From positions 17,423-23,321 of the forward strand of contig DJIP01000174.1 of NCBI GenBank assembly GCA_002433675.1: 5,899 bases of DNA, written 5' to 3'. How positions within the stretch are numbered: the first letter of the stretch is position 1; each line of letters begins with the position of its first letter. The stretch comes from Halomonas halophila (GTDB taxonomy: Bacteria > Pseudomonadota > Gammaproteobacteria > Pseudomonadales > Halomonadaceae). Of the stretch, positions 1 through 5,899 are shown one piece after another. Made by a program: the position numbers and the translations under genes. A model generated the notes under the pieces. It was given only the letters and a program-made list of their open reading frames with translations, did not search any database and had not been told where the DNA came from.

Positions 1-1
1 C

Positions 2-427
2 TTCCAGGAGTGGGGCGAGATCTACGACCAGCCGTGGATGAAGAAACCGGCGGTGGCGACCTTGCTGGCGGTGCTGTCGTGCCTCGTGCTGGCCTTCGGT
101 GCCGGGGCAGACGGTTCCGGTGGCCTGATCATCTGGCCGCTGTTCGGCACCACCAACCAGCTGCTGGCCGGCCTGACCCTGCTGGTGGTCACGGTGATGC
201 TGATGCGCAACCATCGCCCGGTCTATTACACCCTGATTCCTCTGGTGTTCCTGCTGATCGTCACGGTGCTGGCGCTGCTGGCCCAGCTCAAGAGCTTCTT
301 CGTCGCAGGCAACTACTTCCTGCTGGCGCTCGATATCGTGGTGCTGATCGCCTCGGTGCTGGTGGCGATGGAGTGCGCCTCGGCGCTCAAGCGGCTGCGT
401 CATGAAGTGCGCGGGGAGACGCCGTGA
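2..427 (+). CDS. cstA: CstA-family transporter, C-terminal part (5' end outside window)
   Basis: This is the last 141 residues of a polytopic inner-membrane protein, open at the left edge in frame 2; the ATG at 38 is an internal methionine, not the start. It matches the C-terminal end of the CstA family (carbon starvation protein A; E. coli members CstA and BtsT take up peptides or pyruvate). The best signature is IWPLFGTTNQLLAGL at visible residues 44-58, corresponding to the family's WPLFG-x-x-NQ-x-LA motif. Hydrophobic stretches at about 17-34, 52-68, 76-95 and 103-124 look like the last membrane helices, followed by a basic tail (KRLRHEVRGETP). The stop overlaps the next gene's GTG by 4 nt (GTGA), implying translational coupling. 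The substrate cannot be read from this fragment, and the symbol denotes the family, not proven orthology to E. coli CstA. Family call secure; substrate unknown. Confidence 0.88.
   Translation, partial: FQEWGEIYDQPWMKKPAVATLLAVLSCLVLAFGAGADGSGGLIIWPLFGTTNQLLAGLTLLVVTVMLMRNHRPVYYTLIPLVFLLIVTVLALLAQLKSFFVAGNYFLLALDIVVLIASVLVAMECASALKRLRHEVRGETP
413..419 (+). promoter_or_regulatory. Ribosome binding site for the small CC-ending gene
   Basis: GGGGAGA lies inside the end of the transporter gene. Its GGAG core ends 5 nt before the GTG at 424. This supports GTG 424 as the true start and coupling of the two genes' translation. Confidence 0.65.
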
Positions 428-711
428 GCGATCACGACGAGGGGCTCGCCAGGTGGCGTCGCTGGCTGTCGTCGGCGCGCCACTTCGCCGAGGAGTCCTA
501 CTCGGCGCCGTATCGCGGCGCCATCGCCCGCGCCCGGCGCGACGAGGATGACCTGTTCATGCTGCTGGTGTTCTCTGAGTTGATGGGCATGCCCAACCCG
601 GTGGGCTACTACACCCTTGAGCTGCAGCCGCTGTTGATGGAACGGTTCCACGACTGGCATCAGCGCATGGGGATGGAGCGCTCACCGCTGGACGACTTCC
701 GCTGCTGCTGA
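424..711 (+). CDS. Small CC-terminal protein (probable cory-CC-star family), CstA-associated
   Basis: A 95-residue soluble protein with no signal peptide or clear membrane helix. It starts at GTG 424 within the transporter stop, with a purine-rich ribosome site just upstream. The N-terminal third is basic and aromatic (WRRWLSSARHFAEESY). The middle is hydrophobic with a charged lead-in (DEDDLFMLLVFSELMGMPNP, residues 40-59), followed by GYYTLELQPLL and FHDWHQRMGMERSPLDDFRCC. The chain ends in two adjacent cysteines (residues 94-95, codons 703-708) directly before TGA. From memory this fits the family named 'cory-CC-star protein', whose function is unknown; that name is not checked here. It is not visibly homologous to YbdD/YjiX, the other small proteins encoded beside cstA/btsT, although those also end in Cys-Cys. 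Context suggests a partner of the transporter, the downstream ATPase, or both. A bound metal or thiol chemistry at the CC tail is inference only. Confidence 0.8.
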   Translation: MSDHDEGLARWRRWLSSARHFAEESYSAPYRGAIARARRDEDDLFMLLVFSELMGMPNPVGYYTLELQPLLMERFHDWHQRMGMERSPLDDFRCC

Positions 712-756
712 ACCGGGCGCCCGCCGCTATGCGCTGGGCCAGGGCTGACGATGGAC

Positions 757-762
757 AAGGGA
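757..762 (+). promoter_or_regulatory. Ribosome binding site deciding the ATPase start
   Basis: AAGGGA sits 5 nt before the ATG at 768. The in-frame ATG at 729 has no comparable purine-rich site. This favours 768 as the start and a 56-nt gap after the upstream stop. No recognisable promoter was seen in that gap, so the gene is probably transcribed with the two before it. Confidence 0.6.
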
Positions 763-767
763 CGACC

Positions 768-1775
768 ATGAAGGAACTGCTGGATCGTCGCCGGCTGTGG
801 ATCGGCGGCAAGGGTGGAGTCGGCAAGACGTCGATGTCGGCGGCCCTGGGGGTGCTGGCGGCACGCCGAGGCAAGCGGGTGCTGGTGGCCTCCACCGACC
901 CCGCCCATAGCCTGGGTGACGTCTTTGCCAGCAAACTCGGGGATAGCCCACGGCGGCTATTGCCCGGGCTGGATGCCATGGAGATCGATCCTGATCGCGA
1001 GGTCGAGGCGCATCTGGCGCGGGTGACCGCCCAGATGCGGCGCTATGCGGCGCCTGCCATGATGGACGAGCTGGAACGCCAGATGCGCCTGTCGCGGCAG
1101 TCGCCGGGAACCCAGGAGGCCGCGCTGCTGGAGCGGCTGTCGCGGCTGATGACCGACGACAGCCTGCCCTACGATCTGGTGCTGTTCGACACCGCGCCCA
1201 CCGGTCATACCCTGCGCTTGTTGAGCCTGCCCGAGGCGATGGCCGCCTGGACCGACGGCTTGCTCGCCCACAGCCGCAAGTCTGAACGCCTGGGCAAGGT
1301 GCTGGCCCACCTGACCCCAGGCTCTCGCCGCGACGTGGCCTCGCCGTTCGAGTCGGATGACGAGGCTGCGTCCCGGGACCAGGACCCGCGCACCCGGGAT
1401 ATCGCCGAGACCCTGCTGGCGCGACGGCGGCTTTTCCACCAGGCCCGCCGGCGCATCCAGGACGCAAGCCACAATGGCTTCCTGTTCGTGCTGACGCCGG
1501 AGCGTCTGCCGATCCTCGAGACCGCCCGGGCCGTGGCGTCGCTGGATGAGGCGGGGATTCCGGTTGCCGCCACTCTGGTCAACCGGGTACTGCCGGTAGA
1601 GGCGGACGGCGACTTTCTTGCCGCCCGCCGCCTGCAGGAAGAGACCTACCTTGCGCGTATCGATGCGACCTTCGCCCACCTGCCGCGCCCGCGGGTGCCT
1701 TGGCTTGCCACCGACGTCCAGGGCATTCCGGCGCTGGAGACCCTGGCCGACTGTTTGGAGAAAGCAGGTTTTTAA
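768..1775 (+). CDS. ArsA/Get3-family (TRC40-type) P-loop ATPase, single domain
   Basis: A 335-residue cytosolic ATPase of the SIMIBI class. Visible motifs, numbered from ATG 768: deviant Walker A KGGVGKTS at 15-22 with the intermonomer lysine K15; switch I STDPAHSLGD at 42-51, where D44 matches the catalytic aspartate of Get3; and the ArsA/Get3 switch II signature DTAPTGHTLRLLSLPE at 141-156. Further on are LTPERLPILETARAV (242-256) and LVNRVLP (270-276). Family members form nucleotide-driven dimers: ArsA powers arsenite export and Get3 delivers tail-anchored membrane proteins. Here there is one ATPase domain, not the tandem pair of plasmid ArsA. The only cysteine is C329, so both the ArsA metalloid-binding cysteines and the Get3 zinc CxxC are absent. 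No arsB, arsR or arsC lies nearby. Residues 186-211 form a charged, probably flexible stretch where Get3 proteins carry client-binding helices. A 13-residue longer form from ATG 729 is possible but has a poorer ribosome site. The client is unknown; a role with the adjacent transporter and CC protein is inferred from position. Confidence 0.9.
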   Translation: MKELLDRRRLWIGGKGGVGKTSMSAALGVLAARRGKRVLVASTDPAHSLGDVFASKLGDSPRRLLPGLDAMEIDPDREVEAHLARVTAQMRRYAAPAMMDELERQMRLSRQSPGTQEAALLERLSRLMTDDSLPYDLVLFDTAPTGHTLRLLSLPEAMAAWTDGLLAHSRKSERLGKVLAHLTPGSRRDVASPFESDDEAASRDQDPRTRDIAETLLARRRLFHQARRRIQDASHNGFLFVLTPERLPILETARAVASLDEAGIPVAATLVNRVLPVEADGDFLAARRLQEETYLARIDATFAHLPRPRVPWLATDVQGIPALETLADCLEKAGF

Positions 1776-1799
1776 GACGCTGGTTTCCAGGACAACGGT
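1776..1799. other. 24-nt convergent intergenic gap
   Basis: This gap separates the TAA of the ATPase gene from the TGA of the pump gene on the opposite strand. It contains one tiny inverted repeat, CTGG-TTT-CCAG at 1780-1790 (4-bp stem, 3-nt loop). No T-run follows it on either strand, so it is not called a terminator. Confidence 0.6.
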
Positions 1800-4700
1800 T
1801 CAGTGGGCGTCCGGCGACTGTTCCATCTCCCGCTCCAGCTTGCGCGCCACGTCGCCGGGTGAACCGGTGCGCCGGGCCATCAGGTCGTAGGCCACCGGCA
1901 CCACGAACAGCGTAAAGAAGGTGGCGGCGGCAACACCGGTGAAGATCACCGTGCCGATGACCATGCGTGTCTCGGCGCCGGCGCCGCTGGACAGGATCAA
2001 CGGAACGCTGCCGGCGATGGTGGTCACCGAGGTCATCACGATGGGACGCAGGCGGGTCATGGCCGCACGCATCAGCGCCTCGCGGAACTCGATGCCTTCG
2101 TCTCTTAGCTGGTTGGCGAACTCGACGATCAGGATGCCGTTCTTGGCGGCGAGCCCCACCAGCATGACCAGACCCACCTGGCTGTAGATATTCAGCGACT
2201 GACCGGTCAGCCACAGGCCGAGCAGGGCGCCGCCGATGGCCAGGGGCACCGTCAGCATGATCACCAGCGGATGGACGAAGCTCTCGAACTGGGCCGCCAG
2301 CACCAGGAACACCACCAGGGTGCCGAGTACCAGCAGGAAGGTGGTGGCACCGGTGGATTCGCGGTAGTCCCGGGCCGCGCCCTTGACGTCGGTCTGCACG
2401 CCTGCCGGTAGCACCTCACTGACTGCGTTCTCGAGGTAGTCCAGCGCTTCGCCCATGGAGTAGCCGTCGGCCAGGTCGGCCTGCAGGGTGATCGCCCGCA
2501 GGCGGTTATAGCGGTTGAGCTGGCTGGGTCCGGCGAAGGCCTCGACGGTGACCAGGCTCGACAGCGGGATCAGCTCACCGGTGCGGCCCGAGCGCACCCG
2601 TACATTGTCCAGGGAACTCGGCGTGGGGGTGGAGCCGCGCTCGCCCTCGAGGATGACGTCGTATTCTTCGCCCTGGTCGGTGAAGCGGGTCACGGTGCGC
2701 CCACCCAGCAGTGTCTCCAGGGTGCGGCCGATCTCGCTGACGGTGACGCCGAGATCGGCGGCGCGGGTGTAATCGATATTGACGTTGAGCTGGGGCTGAT
2801 TTTCTTCGTAGTCGCTCTCGAGGTTCAACAGTCTCGGATTGGTCTGGCGAATATGGTCCATCAGGGCGTCGCGCCAGGTCACCAGCTGCTCGTAGCTGCC
2901 CCCGCCAAGCACGAACTGCACGCCCTGTTCGGTGCCGCCGCCGAAGCCCTGGCGCATCACCGGGAAGGCGCGGATGCCGGGCAGGTCGGCCAGTGACTGG
3001 CGCACCTCGTTCATGATCGGCCAGGCGGGTCGGCGCTCGGCCCAGTCCGACAGGCCGACGATGGCGAAACCGGAGTTGAAGTTCTCGGTGTTGCCACGAC
3101 CCTGGGGGGCGATGATCAGCACCCGTTCGACCTCACCGGTCTCGCGCAGGGGCATCAGCCGCGCCTCGACCTCGTCCATGTAGTCCTCCATGTAGGAGAA
3201 GGTGGCGCCGGGGGGACCGCTGATAATCACGAAGAAGGTGCCGCGGTCTTCCCTCGGGGTGTACTCGGCCGGCAGCTGGGGATACAGCCAGGCGATCCCG
3301 GCCAGCAGTGCCACAAAGCAGGCTACCACCAGCCAGCGCGCCTTGAGCACGACCTCCAGGCAGGCCCGGTAGACGCCCTGGGCCCAGTTCAACCCCTCGT
3401 CGACCCAGTGGGCCAGGCGCCCCTCGTGAAGGCTCGGCGACAGGATCTTGGAGGCCATCATCGGGGTCAGGGTCAGCGCCAGCAGGGTGGAGATGGCCAC
3501 CGCCGCCGACAGGGTCAGGGCAAACTCGGTGAACAGCTTGCCGACGTCGCCCTGGATAAAGCTCAGCGGCACGAACACCGCGATCAGCACAAGGCTGGTG
3601 GCGATGACCGCGAAGGCCAGCTGGCGGGCGCCGCGGAAGGCCGCGACCAATGGCGTCTCACCGTACAGGTGCATGCGTCGATGGATGTTTTCCAGCACCA
3701 CGATGGCGTCGTCCACCACCAGGCCGATGGCCAGCACCAGCGCCAGCAGGGTCAGCAGGTTGATGGTGAAGCCCATGGCCGCCAGGGCGGCGAAGGTGCC
3801 GATCAGGGTGACCGGCACGGTGACCGCCGGCACCAGGGTGGTACGCAGGTTGCCGAGGAACACGAAGATCGCCACCACCACCAGGCCGATGGCGATCAAC
3901 AGGGTGCTGACCACCTCGCGGATGGCGCCGGACACGAAGGTGGAGGCGTCGTAGTTGAGCGACAGGCTCATGCCGTCCGGCAGGCGAGGGGACAGCCGTT
4001 CCATTTCGGCGCGCACCGCCTTGGACAGCGCCATGACATTGGCGGTGGACTGCTTGACCATGCCAAGGCCGACCACCGTCTGGCCGTTGCCGCGAAACAG
4101 CGAGCGTTCCTCCACGGTGCCGAGTTCCACCTGGGCCACGTCGGCCAGCCGAACCAGATAGCCGCCTTCGCCGCGATCGAGCACCAGGGCGCGGAAGTCC
4201 TCCGGGGTCGAGAAGCTTCGTGGCAGGCGCACCATGAACTGACGATCCTGTGACTCCACCGCGCCGCCTGGTAGCTCGACGTTTTCAGCCCTGAGTGCGG
4301 ACTCCACGTCGCTGACGGTCAGCCCGCGGGCGGCCAGGGCGTCATTGTCGAGCCACACCCGCATGGCGTATTCCTTGGCGCCGCCGACGAACACCCCGGA
4401 GACGCCTTCCTGCACCGAGAAGCTGTCCACCAGGTAGCGCTCGGCGTAGTCGGTCAGTTCCGCCGTGGTAAAGCCCTCGCCGGACAGCATCAGCCACATC
4501 ACCACCTCGGAGCTGGTGTCCTCCTTGCGCACCTCCGGCGGGTCGGCTTCATCGGGCAGGTTGTCGGCGGCGCCGGAGATGCGGTCGCGCATATCATTGG
4601 CGGCGGCGTCGATGTCGGTGGACAGACTGAACTCTACGTTGATGTTGGAGCTGCCGTCGGTGGAGGTGGAGGAGATCACCTCGATGCCGGCGATACCGGC

Positions 4701-4913
4701 GATGCGCTCTTCCAGTACCTGGGTGATACGGGTCTCGACCACGTCGGCGGACGCCCCGGGGTAAGCGGTGCGGATGCTGACGATGGGTGGATCGATGGTC
4801 GGGTATTCCTGCAGCGGCAGCCGGGTCAGCGCCAGCAGGCCGAAGGCGACGATCAGGGCGGCGAGGACAGTGGCCAGCACCGGTCGCTGGACGGAAACGT
4901 CGGACAGGCGCAT
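1800..4913 (-). CDS. RND multidrug efflux pump, inner-membrane permease (AcrB/HAE1 type)
   Basis: A complete 1037-residue proton-driven RND transporter, the usual length for AcrB-like pumps. It acts as an inner-membrane trimer that captures substrates in the periplasm and passes them through an adaptor and an outer-membrane channel. Layout: TM1 about 11-30 after MRLSDVSVQRPVLATV; first periplasmic porter/docking region about 31-335; TM2-TM6 about 336-485; TM7 about 527-545; second periplasmic region about 546-855; TM8-TM12 about 857-1008. Proton-relay residues are all present: D401 and D402 in GLVVDDAIVVLENI (TM4), K924 in GLAAKNGILIVEF (TM10), and R956 with T961 in RLRPIVMTS (TM11). The acidic pair and lysine mark the drug-exporting HAE1 branch more than the heavy-metal branch. 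The tail (1010-1037) is short and hydrophilic. Its ATG shares one base with the adaptor stop (TGATG), a standard arrangement for co-translated adaptor-pump pairs. Substrates cannot be predicted from sequence alone, and no named orthologue (MexB, MexF, VexB and so on) is assigned. Confidence 0.96.
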   Translation of the reverse strand: MRLSDVSVQRPVLATVLAALIVAFGLLALTRLPLQEYPTIDPPIVSIRTAYPGASADVVETRITQVLEERIAGIAGIEVISSTSTDGSSNINVEFSLSTDIDAAANDMRDRISGAADNLPDEADPPEVRKEDTSSEVVMWLMLSGEGFTTAELTDYAERYLVDSFSVQEGVSGVFVGGAKEYAMRVWLDNDALAARGLTVSDVESALRAENVELPGGAVESQDRQFMVRLPRSFSTPEDFRALVLDRGEGGYLVRLADVAQVELGTVEERSLFRGNGQTVVGLGMVKQSTANVMALSKAVRAEMERLSPRLPDGMSLSLNYDASTFVSGAIREVVSTLLIAIGLVVVAIFVFLGNLRTTLVPAVTVPVTLIGTFAALAAMGFTINLLTLLALVLAIGLVVDDAIVVLENIHRRMHLYGETPLVAAFRGARQLAFAVIATSLVLIAVFVPLSFIQGDVGKLFTEFALTLSAAVAISTLLALTLTPMMASKILSPSLHEGRLAHWVDEGLNWAQGVYRACLEVVLKARWLVVACFVALLAGIAWLYPQLPAEYTPREDRGTFFVIISGPPGATFSYMEDYMDEVEARLMPLRETGEVERVLIIAPQGRGNTENFNSGFAIVGLSDWAERRPAWPIMNEVRQSLADLPGIRAFPVMRQGFGGGTEQGVQFVLGGGSYEQLVTWRDALMDHIRQTNPRLLNLESDYEENQPQLNVNIDYTRAADLGVTVSEIGRTLETLLGGRTVTRFTDQGEEYDVILEGERGSTPTPSSLDNVRVRSGRTGELIPLSSLVTVEAFAGPSQLNRYNRLRAITLQADLADGYSMGEALDYLENAVSEVLPAGVQTDVKGAARDYRESTGATTFLLVLGTLVVFLVLAAQFESFVHPLVIMLTVPLAIGGALLGLWLTGQSLNIYSQVGLVMLVGLAAKNGILIVEFANQLRDEGIEFREALMRAAMTRLRPIVMTSVTTIAGSVPLILSSGAGAETRMVIGTVIFTGVAAATFFTLFVVPVAYDLMARRTGSPGDVARKLEREMEQSPDAH

Positions 4914-5899
4914 CAGGCGTCGTCTCCCTGGCGCTGCTCGAGCAGGATGTCGCTGACGCTGGTGGTGTCGTCCTCGATGCCGATCAGCGTGATCCGGGAG
5001 GCTTCATGCAGGCGGTCATTGCCGTGGGTGACCACCAGCTCGCCGGCCTCGAGTCCCTTGACGACTTCCACGTCGCCTTCGCGCCGGGAGCCTACCTCGA
5101 TATCCCGGCGAATCACTTCACCGGCTTCGGTCGACGTCGGCTCACGCGTGGTCAGTACCCACACCCGCTGGCGCTGACCTTCAGGGACCAGCGCGGACTC
5201 GGGAATCACCAGCGCCTGACGCGGGCTTCTGGCGATGGTCACCCGCATCAGCATGCCGGGACGCAGCAGCCTTTCTTCGTTGTCGAGCAGGGCGCGCACC
5301 GAGATGCTGCGGCTGATCGGGTCGATGCGCGAGTCGATGGTGGCGATCTCGCCCTCGAACACCCGATCCGGATAGGCCGCGGTGGTGGCGGTAAGCGTAA
5401 GCCCCCGCGACAGCGAACCGAGCTGGACCTCGGGCACGTCGAAGTCGAGCTTCATGTGGGACACGTCGTCCAGGGTGGTCAGCTCGGTGCCCGGGGTGAC
5501 CAGGGTGCCGACGCTGATGTCGCGCACCCCGACCACGCCGTCGAAGGGCGCCTTGACCCGGTAGTTCTCGAGCATCGCCTCGAGCCCGGCGATGGTGGCG
5601 TCCACCTGCTGAAGCTGGGCGCGGCTGTCCTCGACGTCGGCGCGGGGCGCCAGATTGCGACTTTCGAGCTGGGCGAAGCGATTGACCGCGTTCTGGCGCT
5701 CGGTGCGCAGTGCCTGGGCCTCACGTAGCGCGGCGCGTTCCTCGATGTCGGACAGCTCCACCAGCACATCGCCTTGGCTGACCTCTTCCCCGCCCTCGAA
5801 GTTGAGCGCCGAGACGGTGTCGGTCACGGTGGCCGACAGGGTCACGCTCTCGTTGGCCGATAGCGTCCCCAGCGACTGAAGCGGATCGGACCAGGCCTC
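4913..5899 (-). CDS. RND periplasmic adaptor (membrane fusion protein, HlyD/AcrA type), N-terminus outside window
   Basis: The frame is open to the right edge, giving 328 visible residues. The GTG at 5845 is not the start, because the frame continues upstream with family-typical sequence (DPLQSLGTLSANESVTLSA). The missing part should hold the signal peptide or lipoprotein signal and perhaps 30-70 residues, judged from the usual adaptor length. Domains in visible numbering: beta-barrel/lipoyl lead-in about 8-50 with the half-motif ALNFEGGEEVSQGDVLVEL (31-49); alpha-helical hairpin about 51-112, short, of the MexH-like kind; second lipoyl half YRVKAPFDGVVGVRDISVGTLVTPGT (113-138); beta-barrel about 148-225, including LRPGMLMRVTI (212-222); and a membrane-proximal domain with VIPESALVPEG (231-241) and KGLEAGELVVTHG (281-293). 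The tail (307-328) is acidic and of low conservation. The protein bridges the RND pump encoded immediately downstream to an outer-membrane TolC-like channel. It is the first visible gene of this operon, so the promoter and any regulator lie beyond the window. Confidence 0.93.
   Translation of the reverse strand, partial: EAWSDPLQSLGTLSANESVTLSATVTDTVSALNFEGGEEVSQGDVLVELSDIEERAALREAQALRTERQNAVNRFAQLESRNLAPRADVEDSRAQLQQVDATIAGLEAMLENYRVKAPFDGVVGVRDISVGTLVTPGTELTTLDDVSHMKLDFDVPEVQLGSLSRGLTLTATTAAYPDRVFEGEIATIDSRIDPISRSISVRALLDNEERLLRPGMLMRVTIARSPRQALVIPESALVPEGQRQRVWVLTTREPTSTEAGEVIRRDIEVGSRREGDVEVVKGLEAGELVVTHGNDRLHEASRITLIGIEDDTTSVSDILLEQRQGDDA
4924..4929 (-). promoter_or_regulatory. Ribosome binding site for the RND pump gene
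   Basis: Read on the - strand, AGGGAG lies about 10 nt before the pump's ATG, inside the 3' end of the adaptor gene. It supports the start at 4913 and the 1-nt overlap. The spacing is slightly long. Confidence 0.5.

Noticed and set aside
700..771. Possible selenocysteine or readthrough at the TGA following TGC-TGC, since some CstA-linked small proteins are annotated as selenoproteins.
   Set aside because: Readthrough would add only 19 residues before another TGA at 769-771, I see no convincing SECIS-like stem just after the TGA, and the protein is already complete with its Cys-Cys end.
727..1679. Long open frames on the - strand opposite the ATPase gene (727-1467 and 957-1679).
   Set aside because: The + strand carries intact Walker A and switch motifs. 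The opposite frames are rich in Arg, Pro, Ala and Gln, with no motif.
768..1775. Arsenic-resistance operon suggested by the ArsA-type ATPase.
   Set aside because: No ArsB, ArsR, ArsC or ArsD-like gene is present, there is only one ATPase domain, and the metalloid-binding cysteines are missing.
1776..1811. Possible terminator: GACGC (1776-1780) can pair with GCGTC (1807-1811), enclosing the CTGG-TTT-CCAG mini-hairpin.
   Set aside because: The stems are short, the loop is poorly paired and no T-run follows on either strand. The T5 at 1769-1773 is on the wrong side for + strand termination and reads as A5 on the - strand.
3408..4253. 281-codon open frame on the + strand, rich in Gln, His, Gly and Asp.
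   Set aside because: It lies wholly opposite the RND pump gene, whose membrane and proton-relay motifs fall in this stretch. Its composition is what the antisense of GC-rich coding sequence gives, with no recognisable domain.
4787..5728. 313-codon open frame on the + strand across the adaptor gene.
   Set aside because: It runs antisense to a clear membrane-fusion protein and the pump's start, has low-complexity His/Gly/Asp composition, and shows no family motif.

Overview
The window reads like a chromosomal segment of a GC-rich Gram-negative bacterium, most likely a gammaproteobacterium of the Halomonas type. The support is strong G/C bias at third codon positions, an RND efflux pump with its periplasmic adaptor, and tight 1-4 nt gene overlaps. 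The genus is an inference from codon bias and gene content, not from a marker gene. Coding density is close to 98%. I see no RNA gene, CRISPR array, insertion sequence or long repeat, and no gene-free stretch over 60 nt.

Left part, + strand (1-1775): three co-directional genes that look like one operon. (i) The C-terminal 141 residues of a CstA-family (carbon starvation / peptide-pyruvate type) membrane transporter, cut by the left edge. (ii) A 95-residue protein starting on a GTG inside the transporter stop (GTGA overlap) and ending in Arg-Cys-Cys. It resembles what I recall as the 'cory-CC-star' family and is not a YbdD/YjiX homologue by eye. (iii) A single-domain ArsA/Get3-type P-loop ATPase of 335 residues with intact nucleotide-binding motifs but only one cysteine. 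Transporter, small CC-ending protein and ArsA-type ATPase together form the least explained part of the window and the best candidate for an undescribed system.

Right part, - strand (1800-5899): a two-gene tripartite-efflux operon. A periplasmic membrane-fusion adaptor (N-terminus beyond the right edge) is read first, followed with a 1-nt overlap (TGATG) by a complete 1037-residue RND inner-membrane pump of the AcrB/HAE1 type with all expected proton-relay residues. No TolC-like outer-membrane gene or regulator is present; these and the promoter would lie past the right edge or elsewhere.

The two operons converge, with 24 nt between the stop codons and no convincing terminator. Long open frames opposite the pump and adaptor genes are high-GC shadows.
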